Assembly (NCBI GenBank): GCA_003222135.1
Contig: QHUM01000041.1
Location: 51,583-115,582 of the forward strand
From: Gemmatimonadota bacterium
GTDB lineage: Bacteria > Gemmatimonadota > Gemmatimonadetes > Gemmatimonadales > GWC2-71-9
Reading direction: 5' to 3'
DNA: 64,000 nucleotides
In this document: positions 1 through 10,401 of the stretch, one piece after another
Layout: each line of letters starts with the position of its first letter
Position numbering within the stretch: the first letter of the stretch is position 1
Notes under the pieces: generated by a model
Database searches by the model: none
What the model was told of the DNA's origin: nothing
What the model saw: the letters and a program-made list of their open reading frames with translations, nothing else
Made by a program: the position numbers and the translations under genes

Positions 1-990
1 TGTCTCCGGAGACCCGCGGGGCCGGCGGGCCGGCCGCGAGCTGTTGCAGCACCAGATCTGGGTCGAGGCCCAGCACGCTCGCCGCCGATGCGACGTCCCG
101 CTGCGTGCGGAGCGCGGCGTTCGGCACCGCCAGCACGCCCTGGCGCTGCCCGGTGTGGATCTTGACTTGGGTGTTCATCCCCCGTTTCAGCAGGTGGCCG
201 GGGTTGGGAATGTCGAGGAGCACCGGGAACATGGTGGCGTTCTGGACCACCTGCGCCTGCGGCTTGATCTTCACGACGTCGCCCGCGAATTGCCGGTCCG
301 GAAACGCATCGACGGTGATCGTCGCCGGCATCCCGGTCTGGATCTTCCCGACGTCGGTCTCATTGACCAGCGCCGAGTCCTGGACGGTATCGAGGTTCGC
401 GATCTTCATGATGACCGTGCCGCCACCGAGCGTCGGGCTCGAGATCACGGTGCCGAGCACCGCGTCGATCTCGAGGATGGTGCCGGTGATCGGCGCCCGG
501 ACTTGGGTGTCCTCCATCGCGTCCTTGGCGGTCTGGAGGTTCGCTGTGGCGGTGACGACGGCCGCCTGCGCGGTCGCGTAGGCGAGCTTGGATGCCTCGT
601 AATCGGTTTCCGGGATCGCATTGCCGTGGTACAGGGCCTCGCTGCGCTTGAGCTGCGCGGTGGCGTTCTCGAGCAGCGCGTGGGCCTTGTCCAGGTTGGC
701 CTGCGCCTGGGTCAGGTTGTCGCGCGGAATGCGGGGGTCGATCCTCGCGAGCAGCTGACCCTTCTGCACCTCATCCGCCGTCTGGACCGGCATGGCGATG
801 ATTTCGCCCCAGGCCTTCGATTTCACGATGAAGGTGAGCGACGGTTGGATCACGCCGTCGGCGACTGCCGCGACGATGATATCGCGCCGCACGACCGGGA
901 CCTTTTCGTACAAGGGCGCGGATTCGGCCTGCTTGCAGGCGGCGAAGCCGAGCGCCAGCGCCGCGGCCGCGGCGCTGCGCGGGTATCGTT

Positions 991-994
<4 letters not shown>
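1..994 (-). CDS. RND/MacA-type periplasmic adaptor (3' end cut by window)
   Basis: Membrane-fusion protein that should link an inner-membrane export complex to the TolC-like channel encoded two genes upstream. The GTG start at 992-994 overlaps the TGA of the ATPase gene (GTGA). A short hydrophobic Ala-rich leader ends at a lipobox-like Cys near residue 23, so it is probably a lipoprotein. Then come a barrel-sandwich half ([12 protein letters not shown]), a long Ala/Gln-rich alpha-hairpin, the second lipoyl half (VRAPITGTI) and a beta-barrel region. About 331 codons lie in the window and the end lies to the left. With the ATPase and TolC next to it, MacA of a MacAB-TolC-like system is the best match, and a MacB permease is expected just outside the window. 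Family is confident; substrate is unknown. Confidence 0.88.
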
Positions 995-1730
<736 letters not shown>

Positions 1731-1734
<4 letters not shown>

Positions 1735-3038
1735 AGGGCGTGTCCCACGATCGCCTCGAGCTGGGCGCGGGCGATGCGGTAGTTGTAGCGCGCCTGGACC
1801 TGGTTGACCTCGGCCTGGGTCAGATTCGCTTCGGCCGTGACCTCGTCCAGCTGCGTCCCCGCGCCCACCCGATAGCGCTCTTGCTGCACCCGCAACGCTT
1901 CGGTCGCCGCGGCCACGTTGGCGCCGGCGATCTCGATCTGCGCGTTCGCGGTGGTGAGGGCCGCAAGCTGCTGGGTGAGCTGGGCGTTCACCTGGCGGCG
2001 CGCGTCCGCAGCCTGGGCGGCGGCGATATCGCGCGCGACGCTCGCCGACACCTGGGACTGCTCGCGCTGGAACCCGTTGAACAGCGTCCAGGAGAACCCG
2101 AACCGCCAGGAGAACGTCTCGGGGTAGTTGCCGAACAGGGGCAGTTCGGGGGATCCCACGCCGGTCCGGTTGGTGTTGTAGGAGATCGCGACGGACGGCC
2201 AGTACTGCGAGCGGGCACTCCACACCTGGGCGCCCGCCGCGCGCACCTGTGCCTCGGCTTGATTCACGAGCGGCGCCGACTGGAGCGCCGACGCGCGCAC
2301 CGCGATCGTGTCGGGGAGCGGCGGCAAGGTGGTGTCGGGCACCGCCCGGACCAGCTGGTCCACACCGATCTGCCGGCCGAGCGCGGCCTGAGCCGTGGCG
2401 AGGTTGGCCTGCGCCTGGAGCAACGTGAGCCGGGCGGTGCCCAGGTCCACGGTGGACGTGAGCGTGTCGGAGCGGGTAGCAGCCCCGGCCTGGAACTTGT
2501 TGACCGAGATCTGGAGCTGTTGCCGGGCGCGTTGCACCTGCGCCTGCCCCACGCGCACCAGCTCCTCGTCTGCCAGCGCCCCGAAAAACGCCTGCTGGGT
2601 CGCGAGCGTGGTCTGGTAGCGCTGGTTCACGAGCCCCGCGGCTGCGGCGTCCTGGGTCGCCGACGAGGCGCGCAGGTTGGCGAACCGGCTGAAGCCATCG
2701 AACAGGACGAGGCTCGCGGACAAACCGCCACCGTAGGTGTAGACGGGCGGCAGCTGCTGGGTGCTGTTCGGATCGAACCGGAACTGATTGCTGCGCGAGG
2801 CCGAGGCGCTGGTGCTCACGGTCGGCAGAAAGGCCCCCCACGCGCTGCGCTCGCCGGCGCCCGCGTTGCGCGCGGCGCCGCGCGCCTGGACCATAGCCGG
2901 CTGCACGTCGAGCGAGCGCCGGATCGCCTCGGCCAGCGTCACCTCGAGCGGTTGCTGTCCCTGGGCCGCCGCCGCGCCAGGCGCGAGCAAGACGATCGTC
3001 GCCAGGGCGGCGACCGGGTGGAGCCGGACTGACGTCAT
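1731..3038 (-). CDS. TolC-family outer-membrane efflux protein
   Basis: 435-aa outer-membrane channel with a cleavable signal peptide (hydrophobic stretch about residues 8-24, cleavage near AAAAQ). Two long Ala/Gln-rich helical repeats carry the OEP pattern: [13 protein letters not shown] in the first half and [17 protein letters not shown] in the second, the latter followed by [24 protein letters not shown]. Length is normal for TolC relatives. The ATG at 3036-3038 overlaps the upstream TGA (ATGA). It is translated between the small periplasmic protein and the ATPase, so channel, ATPase and adaptor are made from one message. Substrate is not predictable. Confidence 0.93.
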
Positions 3039-3439
3039 TGCCTCTTCCCGCTCGAGTCGGTCTTCTCCCTCTGATGCCGATGCCGGGCCATATGGTCGCG
3101 GTACTTCGCCTGCTGGCCCGGCGAGAGGTGCACCACGACCTCCGAGTCCATCTCCGCCCGCAGGGCGTCGAAGCGCGGTCGTACCGTGTCCCACGCCGCG
3201 GCCATGCGGGTCCAGTGTCGCTGCAGGATGGCGTGGACGGAGTCGCGCTGCACGGGCGTCAGCGCCAGCTCGTCGGTCAGCTCGGCCACGAGCCGGTCGA
3301 CTCCCCGGCCGCGCTCGGGCGCGCCGCCGTAGGCGGAGCGGACCCACAGAGCTCGGCCGCCCACACCGACCACGATCCCCGCGATGAACGTTGCGACGAG
3401 CAGCAGGGTTGCCCACGTGGTAGAACGGTTCAGCATCAC
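3035..3439 (-). CDS. Small periplasmic metal-sensor/Spy-like protein
   Basis: 134-aa protein with one N-terminal membrane helix (about residues 8-27, [17 protein letters not shown]) and a helical domain of the CnrR/ZraP/Spy-CpxP type: [16 protein letters not shown] followed by a second helix pair with [13 protein letters not shown]. Spy-like proteins use this LTxxQ pattern; CnrR-like members sense metal and hand the signal to an anti-sigma factor. Two starts are adjacent (GTG 3437-3439, ATG 3434-3436) behind an AAGGAAG ribosome site, and I cannot choose between them. The C-terminus is His/Arg/Lys rich. It sits between a putative anti-sigma gene and TolC, so a role in sensing envelope or metal stress is a reasonable inference. 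Confidence 0.7.
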   Translation of the reverse strand: MMLNRSTTWATLLLVATFIAGIVVGVGGRALWVRSAYGGAPERGRGVDRLVAELTDELALTPVQRDSVHAILQRHWTRMAAAWDTVRPRFDALRAEMDSEVVVHLSPGQQAKYRDHMARHRHQREKTDSSGKRQ

Positions 3440-3451
3440 GCAACTTCCTTT

Positions 3452-3787
3452 CTAGTTGCCCAGCACCGAGGCCAGCACTACCTCGACGACCGGCGTCCGC
3501 GGCGCGATGAGCGCTTCCGCGACCGACGGGCGCGCGGGCGCCGCCGTCGCGCGGCCCACGAGATACCCCGCCGCCAGCGAGAAGACCACCGCCGCGGCCA
3601 CCCCCACGCGGGCCCAGCGGGCGAGCACCCTGTCCCAGGAGCCGGTGCCGCGCAGGTCGTCGACCCGCGCCAGCAGTCGCGCCACGAACGCGGTGTGACT
3701 TCCCTCCGCCGGCTCGAGCGCCTGCCGCAGCGCGGCGCCCAGCGCCGGATCGGGCCGGTGATCGAACGGCAGCGGTTCTCGGGTCAT
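3452..3787 (-). CDS. One-helix membrane protein, putative anti-sigma factor
   Basis: 111-aa protein that I place by context. A soluble N-terminal half of about 60 residues precedes one strong membrane helix (about residues 62-82, VGVAAAVVFSLAAGYLVG) and a short periplasmic tail. Its ATG at 3785-3787 overlaps the sigma factor's TGA (ATGA). A small one-helix protein translationally coupled to an ECF sigma gene is the usual arrangement for an anti-sigma factor. I do not see a HxxxCxxC zinc anti-sigma motif, so this is inference only. The next gene encodes a CnrR/Spy-like periplasmic protein, which strengthens the idea of a three-part sensor. Confidence 0.6.
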   Translation of the reverse strand: MTREPLPFDHRPDPALGAALRQALEPAEGSHTAFVARLLARVDDLRGTGSWDRVLARWARVGVAAAVVFSLAAGYLVGRATAAPARPSVAEALIAPRTPVVEVVLASVLGN

Positions 3788-4371
3788 TCCTGCTCCTTCC
3801 AGTCTGCCAACAGTACGCGCAGCCGACGGCGCGCGTGGAACACTTCCGAGCGCACGGTCCCCTCGGGGATGCCGAGGATGGCTGCGATCTCGGCGTGGGA
3901 GTAGCCTTCCACGTCGAACAGCACGACCGCCATGCGACGCCGATGCGACAGCTCGGCGAGCGCGGTCCGCAGTCGCTCGGACAAGGCGCGCTGCTCGGTG
4001 GTCGCATCGGGGCGGGCACCACCCGCGACGAGCGCGGGATCGAGCGGCTCGACCCGGCGCACCTTGCGGCGCCGCCGCCGATCGGTCGCCGCGTTCGCGA
4101 CGATGCGCAACAGCCACGGCCCGAACGGTCGGCGGGGATCGTACTGATCGAGCTTCACGAGCGCCGACAGCAGCGCGTCTTGCGCCGCGTCGTCGGCGTC
4201 GTCCGGATCTCCCAGGACGGCGCGCGCCACGCGTCGCGCGACCCCGGCATATCGCTCCGCGAGCACCCCGAACGCCGTCCGGTCCCCGGCGCGGACCCGC
4301 GCGACGAGCGCGGCCTCGTCCTGACCGGGTATACGCGCGGCGGGCTGCGGGGGTTGGGACTCAGGTTTCAT
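3784..4371 (-). CDS. ECF RNA polymerase sigma factor
   Basis: 195-aa group-4 sigma-70. Region 2 spans roughly residues 30-100 (FGVLAERYAGVARRVAR, then DADDAAQDALLSAL and the RPFGPWLLRIVANAATDRRRRR helix that binds the -10 element). Region 4 spans about 135-190, with ELSHRRRMAVVLFDVEGYSHAEIAAILGIPEGTVRSEV split around the helix-turn-helix. The ATG at 4369-4371 lies inside the 3' end of the phospholipase gene (11-base overlap), and its TGA overlaps the putative anti-sigma start. The operon downstream (sensor, TolC, ABC ATPase, adaptor) is the obvious candidate regulon. Whether the sigma also drives its own transcription cannot be read here. Confidence 0.93.
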   Translation of the reverse strand: MKPESQPPQPAARIPGQDEAALVARVRAGDRTAFGVLAERYAGVARRVARAVLGDPDDADDAAQDALLSALVKLDQYDPRRPFGPWLLRIVANAATDRRRRRKVRRVEPLDPALVAGGARPDATTEQRALSERLRTALAELSHRRRMAVVLFDVEGYSHAEIAAILGIPEGTVRSEVFHARRRLRVLLADWKEQE

Positions 4372-5791
4372 CGGGGCCTTCCCGCGAGCGGCGCCGCCGC
4401 TCCACGGCGTACAGGGCGAAGCAGAAGGCGAGCCCGAACGTGCCTGCCGCGAGCGTGATGCTCATCACCCGGGGGAAGAGCAGCAGCAGCGTCCCGATCC
4501 CTGTGAGGGTCAGCGCCGCCGTGCCCGCGATCGCCCGCCGCAGTCCGCCCGCCACGCGTCGCAGTGCAACCACCGCGACCGCGCCCAGCTCGTACCCCGA
4601 GCGCTTGTGCGCCGGATCCGGCGGCTCGGGCTCGGCCGGCGCGCCGACGAGGCGGGGCGGGAGACTGAGGCGGCGGGGCTGCAGCACGATTTCCTGGCTC
4701 GACGCCAGGTCACGCCGAAACTGCGCCGCGAGCTCCTCGGCGAGCTGCTCGCACTCGGCCACCAGGTCGAGCTCGTAGTTCGTGAGCAGGCTCGAGACAT
4801 TGAGGTTGGTCGAGCCGACGCGCGCCCAGCGGCGGTCGACGACCATCGTCTTGGCGTGGACCATCGGGCCCTGATACTCGAAGATGCGCACCCCCGCCCG
4901 CAACAGCTCGCGGTAGCCCACGCGTGTGAAGCTGCGCAGCACCGGGAGGTCGCTGGTGCCCGGGACGAGGAGGCGCACGTCGACGCCGCCTCGGGCGGCG
5001 TCGAGCAGACTGGCGTACAGCGGCGCCGGCGCGACGAGGTAGGCGTCGGTGATCCACAGGCGCTCGGCCGCGCTCGCCGCCAGCAGCTCCACGGCGCGAT
5101 ACACGCGGGCACGTCGCGGCGCTCCTTCCACCACGCGGACGGTGGAGTTGCCACACACCGGCGGGTCGGCCGCGAGCTCGTCGGACGAGAGCGACCCGCC
5201 GGCGCGACTCCAGATCCGGGCGAACGCCCGATCCAACGCGGCCGCCGCGGGACCCCCCACCCGGACCATGGTATCGCGCCAGGGGCGGCGGCGGCGCTCG
5301 GGATCCCCCGCCCACTCGTCGCCGATGCACAGCCCCCCGACCATAGCATGCGTGCCATCGGTCACGAGCAGCTTACGGTGGTCGCGCTGGATGATGCGAA
5401 ACGGGAGCCGCGAGAGAATCGGGTGAAACGCGCGTACCTCCGCTCCCGCCTGCCGCAGACCGCGCCAGTAGCGTCCCGACGTCCCGAGGGAGCCGAGCGC
5501 GTCGTACAGCACGCGGACCGATACGCCGGCCCGCGCGCGCTCGGCGAGCGCCGCGGCGAAGCGGCGCCCGGTACGGTCGTCTCGAATGATGTAGTTCTCG
5601 AAATGCACCCAGCGGCTGGCCTGGGCGATGAGCTCGAGCATCAGGTCGAGCGCGCGCGGACTGTCGGGGTGATGCTCGAGCCGGTTGCCCCCGATCGCGC
5701 GGGCCCCCGCCGCGCGGTCGATCGCGAGGCCGAGGGCATCGGGGGCGTGCCCGCTCACGGGGCGGCTGGGCGCCCGGGGTGACGCCCTCAC
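4361..5791 (-). CDS. Phospholipase D/cardiolipin synthase-like protein
   Basis: About 476 aa with two HKD catalytic motifs: HRKLLVTD in the first half and HAKTMVVD in the second, each followed by the GSTN or GGLCIGDE-type strand. This is the cardiolipin synthase subfamily of phospholipase D, which joins two phosphatidylglycerols. Unlike E. coli ClsA there is no N-terminal membrane pair. Instead a C-terminal extension of about 110 residues carries two hydrophobic helices (LTLTGIGTLLLLFP and AGTFGLAFCFALYAV). I chose GTG 5789-5791, which overlaps the HD gene's TGA (GTGA); a second GTG at 5756-5758 is possible. Its 3' end overlaps the sigma factor gene, which fits membrane-lipid remodelling in the same stress module. 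Confidence 0.88.
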   Translation of the reverse strand: MRASPRAPSRPVSGHAPDALGLAIDRAAGARAIGGNRLEHHPDSPRALDLMLELIAQASRWVHFENYIIRDDRTGRRFAAALAERARAGVSVRVLYDALGSLGTSGRYWRGLRQAGAEVRAFHPILSRLPFRIIQRDHRKLLVTDGTHAMVGGLCIGDEWAGDPERRRRPWRDTMVRVGGPAAAALDRAFARIWSRAGGSLSSDELAADPPVCGNSTVRVVEGAPRRARVYRAVELLAASAAERLWITDAYLVAPAPLYASLLDAARGGVDVRLLVPGTSDLPVLRSFTRVGYRELLRAGVRIFEYQGPMVHAKTMVVDRRWARVGSTNLNVSSLLTNYELDLVAECEQLAEELAAQFRRDLASSQEIVLQPRRLSLPPRLVGAPAEPEPPDPAHKRSGYELGAVAVVALRRVAGGLRRAIAGTAALTLTGIGTLLLLFPRVMSITLAAGTFGLAFCFALYAVERRRRSREGPDET

Positions 5792-6393
5792 CCCACCGGC
5801 ACCACCGGCGGCGCCCCGGTCCCACCCCCGAGCCCGAGGGCGCGCTCGACGGGACGGAGCGCCTGGATCAGGAACGCGATGTGCTCGTCGAGCGGTACGC
5901 CCAGCTCCTCCGCGCCCTGGCGCACCTCGTCGCGATTCACGCCGCGCGCGAACCCCTTGTCCTTGAGCTTCTTCTTCACCGACGCCACCTCCAGGTCGGC
6001 GAAGCTGCGCGAGGGCCGCACCAGGGCGCACGCCACCAGAAATCCGCACAGCTCGTCCACTGCAAACAGCGTCTTCGCGAGCGGCGTGTCGCGCGGCACG
6101 CCCGAATACGTTGCGTGACCGAGGATCGCGCGGCACAGCGCGTCGGGGAGGCCCCGCTCCCGCAGCAACCGCACGCCCCAAGCGGGATGGCCTTCGGTCG
6201 CAGAGTGCTCGTTGTTGGGGAACTTCTCATAGTCGAAATCGTGCAGCAGGCCCACGATGCCCCACGTATCCGGGTCCTCCCCATACCGGGGCGCAGACGC
6301 GCGCATCGCCGCTTCCACGGCGAGCATGTGCTGGCGGAGGGAGGGAGAGGCCGTATGCTCTTGCAGGAGCTGCAGTGCTTCGTCGCGCGTCAC
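5788..6393 (-). CDS. HD-domain metal-dependent phosphohydrolase
   Basis: 201-aa HD-superfamily protein. Metal ligands are visible as an early His (RQHMLAVE), the paired motif GLLHDFDYEKFP and later His residues in EGHPAWGV and LGHATYSGV. Proteins of this size (YedJ/YfbR-like) hydrolyse small phosphorylated or nucleotide substrates, but I cannot name one. The GTG at 6391-6393 overlaps the AsnB gene's TGA. A longer reading with upstream codons exists, but the GTGA junction matches its neighbours. It ends in a Gly/Pro-rich tail and overlaps the phospholipase start by 4 bases. Confidence 0.85.
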   Translation of the reverse strand: MTRDEALQLLQEHTASPSLRQHMLAVEAAMRASAPRYGEDPDTWGIVGLLHDFDYEKFPNNEHSATEGHPAWGVRLLRERGLPDALCRAILGHATYSGVPRDTPLAKTLFAVDELCGFLVACALVRPSRSFADLEVASVKKKLKDKGFARGVNRDEVRQGAEELGVPLDEHIAFLIQALRPVERALGLGGGTGAPPVVPVG

Positions 6394-8231
6394 GTCAACC
6401 TGGAGCCCGGTTCGAGTTCCACATTCCACCGCTCGGCCCACAGCTCGGCCATGAGGATGGGCCAGAGCTTGCGGGCGTTGTTGCGCGTCCGGGCGCGGTG
6501 CTCGGCGAGCAAACGCGCCGTCGGGGCGGCCGGATACAGCCGGGGCGCGGCGAGATACCGATCGGCCAGCGGCGCGAGCCCCGCATTGAGCCACCGCGCC
6601 ACGGGCACTGACAACCCCCGCTTGCGCCGCCGGATCACGTCGCCCGGCACCAGCCCGCGCGCCGCTTCCTTTAATATCGCCTTGGTGGTGAGACCCCGCA
6701 CCTTCATGTCGGCCGGCGCGGGCAGGACGAGCTCCAGCACGGCACGGTCCAGGTAGGGCGCGCGCGCTTCGATCGAGGCGAGCATCGTGCCGCGGTCCAC
6801 CTTGACGAGCAGGTTATCCGGCAGATACGAGAGGAAATCGAGCCACAACAGGCGGTTGAGGGACGGGTCCGCGGGAAATCTGTCCAGCACGCCGGTCGCC
6901 CAGGCAAGCGTCCGAGGATCCGGCCCGAGCGCGCCGAACCACGTCAGGTGACGCTCGACGAGCGGCAACTCCGCGGCCGCGACCAACTGCTTGAGCAGGA
7001 ATTCGGTCGTGACCTTCCCCGTTGAGGTGGGCAGGCGGTTCACGAGCCAGCGCAGCACGGCTCGCCCCGGGGTGCGGCGGAACAGCCCCGCCGCCTTGTG
7101 CCCCAGGTACGTCGGGTAGCCCCCGAACAGCTCGTCCGCCCCCTCGCCTGACAGAACGACCTTCACGTGCTCCCGTGCCGCTAGGGCGAGCAGGTACGTC
7201 GGCAGGATCGCCGGGTCGCCCACCGGCTCGGCGAGCGCGCGCGTGACCGTCGTGAAGGCGCGGTCCAGGGCCGGCTGGTCGGCGGTGACGACGTGATGTT
7301 TCGTGCGAATGTGGTGCGTCACCGCCTCGGCGTAGGGGCTCTCGTCGTACCCGGGCTCGACGAACCGCACGGAGTAGGTGTGGATCTGCTCGCCGGGCAT
7401 CACGCGGGCGGCGGCGGCGGCGAGCAATGACGAGTCGAGCCCGCCGCTGGTGAACACGCCGACTGGAACGTCGGACATGAGCTCGCGCTCGACCGCCTGC
7501 AACAGCGCGGTGCGCAGCGTGGCCGGGGCATCGAGGCGCGACGGGCGCGCCGCCACCGCCGCCGCATCCCAGTAGCTGCGCTCGGTCACGCCTCCCTCCT
7601 GCGCGATCAGCACGTGTGCGGGCTCGAGCTTTGCGATCCCAGCGAACATCGTGTGGGGGGCGGGGACGTAGCCGAGCGCGGCGTACAGCGCCGCCGCCGC
7701 AGGGTTCACACGCCGGGGCTGGTCGGGAAAGACGAGGAGCGCTTGAATCTCCGAGGCGAAGCGGAGCTCTCCCCCCACCTGCGACCAGAACAGCGGCTTC
7801 TCGCCTGCGCGGTCGCGCGCCAGCACGAGGCGCCGCCGCTGGTCGTCCCACACCGCGAGCCCGAACATTCCCTCGAGCCGTCCCACGCCATCCGGCCCGA
7901 GGCGCTCGTACAACGGTACGATCGTCTCGATGTCACCGGTGGAGCGGAACGGATATCCCCCTTGCGCGAACTCGCGGCGCAGCTCGGGCGCGTTGTAGAT
8001 CTCGCCGTTGCACACCATCCATACGGCGCGGTCGGGGCTCACAAACGGCTGGTCGCCGGTGGTCAAGTCCATGATCGCGAGGCGGCGCGCGCCGATCCGG
8101 GCGCGCTCGTGGCCGACGATCTGCTCGCCGTCGGGTCCGCGGTGCGCGAGCGCGGCCGCCATGGCGCCGATGCAGCCGGGATGACGCAGCGGCCGCCCGG
8201 CGAGCGAGACGGCACCGAAGATGCCGCACAC
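6390..8231 (-). CDS. asnB: Asparagine synthase (glutamine-hydrolysing)
   Basis: 613-aa AsnB: aspartate + glutamine + ATP to asparagine + glutamate + AMP + PPi. The N-terminal nucleophile Cys2 follows the start (MCGIFGAV), with HRGPDGE and VCNGEIYN completing the class II glutaminase domain (about 1-190). The synthetase half has the PP-loop FTSGGLDSSLLA and SGEGADELFGGYP. Start is GTG 8229-8231, needed to place Cys2 at the N-terminus after Met removal; it overlaps the upstream TAG by one base (TAGTG). The neighbour upstream is an ArnT-like glycosyltransferase. AsnB paralogues in such settings may amidate cell-surface sugars or peptides rather than make free asparagine; the sequence does not decide this. 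Confidence 0.95.
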   Translation of the reverse strand: MCGIFGAVSLAGRPLRHPGCIGAMAAALAHRGPDGEQIVGHERARIGARRLAIMDLTTGDQPFVSPDRAVWMVCNGEIYNAPELRREFAQGGYPFRSTGDIETIVPLYERLGPDGVGRLEGMFGLAVWDDQRRRLVLARDRAGEKPLFWSQVGGELRFASEIQALLVFPDQPRRVNPAAAALYAALGYVPAPHTMFAGIAKLEPAHVLIAQEGGVTERSYWDAAAVAARPSRLDAPATLRTALLQAVERELMSDVPVGVFTSGGLDSSLLAAAAARVMPGEQIHTYSVRFVEPGYDESPYAEAVTHHIRTKHHVVTADQPALDRAFTTVTRALAEPVGDPAILPTYLLALAAREHVKVVLSGEGADELFGGYPTYLGHKAAGLFRRTPGRAVLRWLVNRLPTSTGKVTTEFLLKQLVAAAELPLVERHLTWFGALGPDPRTLAWATGVLDRFPADPSLNRLLWLDFLSYLPDNLLVKVDRGTMLASIEARAPYLDRAVLELVLPAPADMKVRGLTTKAILKEAARGLVPGDVIRRRKRGLSVPVARWLNAGLAPLADRYLAAPRLYPAAPTARLLAEHRARTRNNARKLWPILMAELWAERWNVELEPGSRLT

Positions 8232-9979
8232 TACGGCACTCCCCTCCCGCCCCGCCGTGGAGGTTGGGGAGATTGCGGATGTTGGGTCGGTCGGCACGGA
8301 CCGTAGGCGGCGTAATGTCCGTCGAGCGCGAGGAGCGGGAGCGCGGCTGCGAGGACTTGGCGTGCGTCGCGATTCGCCGCGGTCGCGACGAATACCGTAG
8401 GAACTGGGCAGCGAGCGAGCGCTTCGCGCCAATACCCTTCCGGCAGCAGCGGGGAACTCGGCACGTCGCGGTAACGGTCCTGGTAATCGGCGATGTAATT
8501 GCTGGTCAGCTCGATCCCCGTCGCCGTCGCGACCGCGACCGGCCGTCCGAGGTAGAAGGGCAGCGAGGGCGGGTAGGCGAGGATGCCCAGGACCGCCGTG
8601 GTGCCGGCCGACGCGCTCCCGTGACCGAGCGCGGCCGCCGTGGCGCGGGCCAGGGCAGCGGCGGAGCGGTCGTCGCCGACGGCGGCGAGCAGGCGGCCGC
8701 TCACGAGCGGGATCGCCATCACGACCATGGCGTAGCCCGCGATCACCGCACGCGGTCGGCGAACCAGGGCGCCGGCCGCCACGCACGCGGCGGACACGAA
8801 GAGCACGACGCCGAGGGCAAGCGCCGTCGGCGGGATCGCCGCCTTCTCGGCCGGCGTCAGATCGATCGGCGCCGGGAGCCAGTGCGTGAGGGCGACGAGC
8901 GCCGCCCCCGCCAGCATCGCGACGACGGGATACGTGCGCCCACCCTGGCCTGCGCCCCCGAGGCCGGCAGGGAGGGGGGGGGTCACCAGGTTGCGCACGG
9001 CGGCGAGTGCGAACGCCGGCATCAGCGGCAGCACGTACTGCGGGAGCTTGGAGTGGTTGAGGGTGAAGAAGACGAGGGGAATAATTATCCAGCTCGCGAG
9101 CAGGAGGGGCTCGCGCGCGACGGGCGCTCCGCGGGCGCGCCACGTGGCGCGCCAGCCGCGCGCGCGCGCCAGCGCCGGCACGATCCATGGGAACGCGGCT
9201 ACCGGGACGATAGGGAAGTAGTACCAGAACGGGGCGGTGCGGTGGAACGTGCCGGTCGCCACGCGCTGGAGCGTCTCGCGCACGACCACGTAGTACGGGA
9301 ACGCCGGGATGCGGATCGAGACCGCGATGAACCATGGCAGGGCGATCAGCGCGAACACCCCGAGGGCCCGCCATGAGAACAGCCGACGCACCGGCAGCCC
9401 GGTGGCGAGTGCGTGCGGGATCATCACGAGCAGCGGGAGCGCGATCGCGAGCGGACCCTTCGTCAGCGCGCCAACCGCCATCGCCGCCCAGGCGGGGACG
9501 GGACGCTCCTCGAAGAGCCACAGGATGGCGGCGGTGGTGCAGAGCGTCAGCGTGCTGTCGAAGATCGCCGTGCGCGCGTACACCAGCGGGAGCAGGGTGG
9601 TGGCGTAGGCGATCCCGGCGAGCCAGCCGGCGTCGGGGCCCCAGCGGCGCCGCGCGAAGCCGACGAGGAGGCCGATGGTCGCGAGCGTCGCCACGTAGGC
9701 GGGCAGGCGCGCCGCGCGCTCCGTCGGTCCGAGCAGCTCCATCAACGCGGCGGCGGCGGCGAAGTAGACGATCGGCTTGTCGAGATAGGGAAGCCCATCG
9801 AGGTGCGGCACCAAGTAGTCGTTGGTGTGCGCCATCTCGCGTGCCACTTCCGCGTTGCGGCCCTCGTCGGGATCGAGCAGGCGGTAACCGTCCAAGTTCC
9901 AGCCGAGCGCGACCGCCGCGAGGAAGAGGAGCAGCCGCAGGCCCGGGTACGGTCGGCTCGTCGGCGGTGCCGCGCTCAA
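8231..9979 (-). CDS. ArnT/PMT-type membrane glycosyltransferase
   Basis: 582-aa polytopic protein of the GT-C superfamily. The first periplasmic loop carries the catalytic acidic pair DPDEGRNAEVAREM and a PYLDKPIVYF motif, as in ArnT, which moves aminoarabinose from undecaprenyl phosphate to lipid A. A dozen or so hydrophobic helices follow and the last about 180 residues are mostly soluble. The donor and acceptor cannot be told. Start is TTG 9977-9979, forming a TTGA overlap with the preceding gene; no better start lies nearby in frame. It is cotranscribed with AsnB and a cardiolipin-synthase-like gene, consistent with envelope modification. Confidence 0.85.
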   Translation of the reverse strand: MSAAPPTSRPYPGLRLLLFLAAVALGWNLDGYRLLDPDEGRNAEVAREMAHTNDYLVPHLDGLPYLDKPIVYFAAAAALMELLGPTERAARLPAYVATLATIGLLVGFARRRWGPDAGWLAGIAYATTLLPLVYARTAIFDSTLTLCTTAAILWLFEERPVPAWAAMAVGALTKGPLAIALPLLVMIPHALATGLPVRRLFSWRALGVFALIALPWFIAVSIRIPAFPYYVVVRETLQRVATGTFHRTAPFWYYFPIVPVAAFPWIVPALARARGWRATWRARGAPVAREPLLLASWIIIPLVFFTLNHSKLPQYVLPLMPAFALAAVRNLVTPPLPAGLGGAGQGGRTYPVVAMLAGAALVALTHWLPAPIDLTPAEKAAIPPTALALGVVLFVSAACVAAGALVRRPRAVIAGYAMVVMAIPLVSGRLLAAVGDDRSAAALARATAAALGHGSASAGTTAVLGILAYPPSLPFYLGRPVAVATATGIELTSNYIADYQDRYRDVPSSPLLPEGYWREALARCPVPTVFVATAANRDARQVLAAALPLLALDGHYAAYGPCRPTQHPQSPQPPRRGGRGVP

Positions 9980-10398
9980 TGCAACTGCGATCCGCCGGCC
10001 GGCTGCGCGGGCAGTTGAGACACCGTCACCGGCACGGCGGCCTTCCGCTCTCCGTCCACGGTGATCTCGAAGCGATACGGCCCGGCGTGCGGAAACGGGA
10101 CGTCGAAGACCAGGATGGCCCCGGCTTCGATGTCGGTCACGCCCGCCGGGGGTTCGGCGAAGGTGACGTTGCCGGTGCCGCCGAGGATTTCCGTGTCCTG
10201 CTCGTCGAGCAGGCGGATCTGCACGTGATGCTCGCCGACCTCGGTGCGCTTCCCCTTGAGACGCAGCACGAGGTGCAGCCGCGGGTGCATGGCGGGAAAC
10301 TGCTGCACCCAGATGTGCTGGAAGATCCCCAGAACGGAGAGCTTGCCCGCCTGATCGACGAGCGCATAGTCCGCGATGACGGCGAAGTCGAGGTACAA
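9976..10398 (-). CDS. DUF6941-like beta-sandwich protein, function unknown
   Basis: 140-aa soluble protein without a signal peptide. The N-terminus (FAVIADYALVDQAGKLSVLGIF) and the later GPYRFEITVDG strand resemble the small family annotated DUF6941, which is found in many bacteria with no known function. The fold looks all-beta, with alternating hydrophobic strands. It starts at an ATG three bases after the DUF2911 gene's stop and its TGA overlaps the glycosyltransferase start, so it is made from the same message. I give no function. Confidence 0.7.
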   Translation of the reverse strand: MYLDFAVIADYALVDQAGKLSVLGIFQHIWVQQFPAMHPRLHLVLRLKGKRTEVGEHHVQIRLLDEQDTEILGGTGNVTFAEPPAGVTDIEAGAILVFDVPFPHAGPYRFEITVDGERKAAVPVTVSQLPAQPAGGSQLH

Positions 10399-10401
10399 AT
10401 G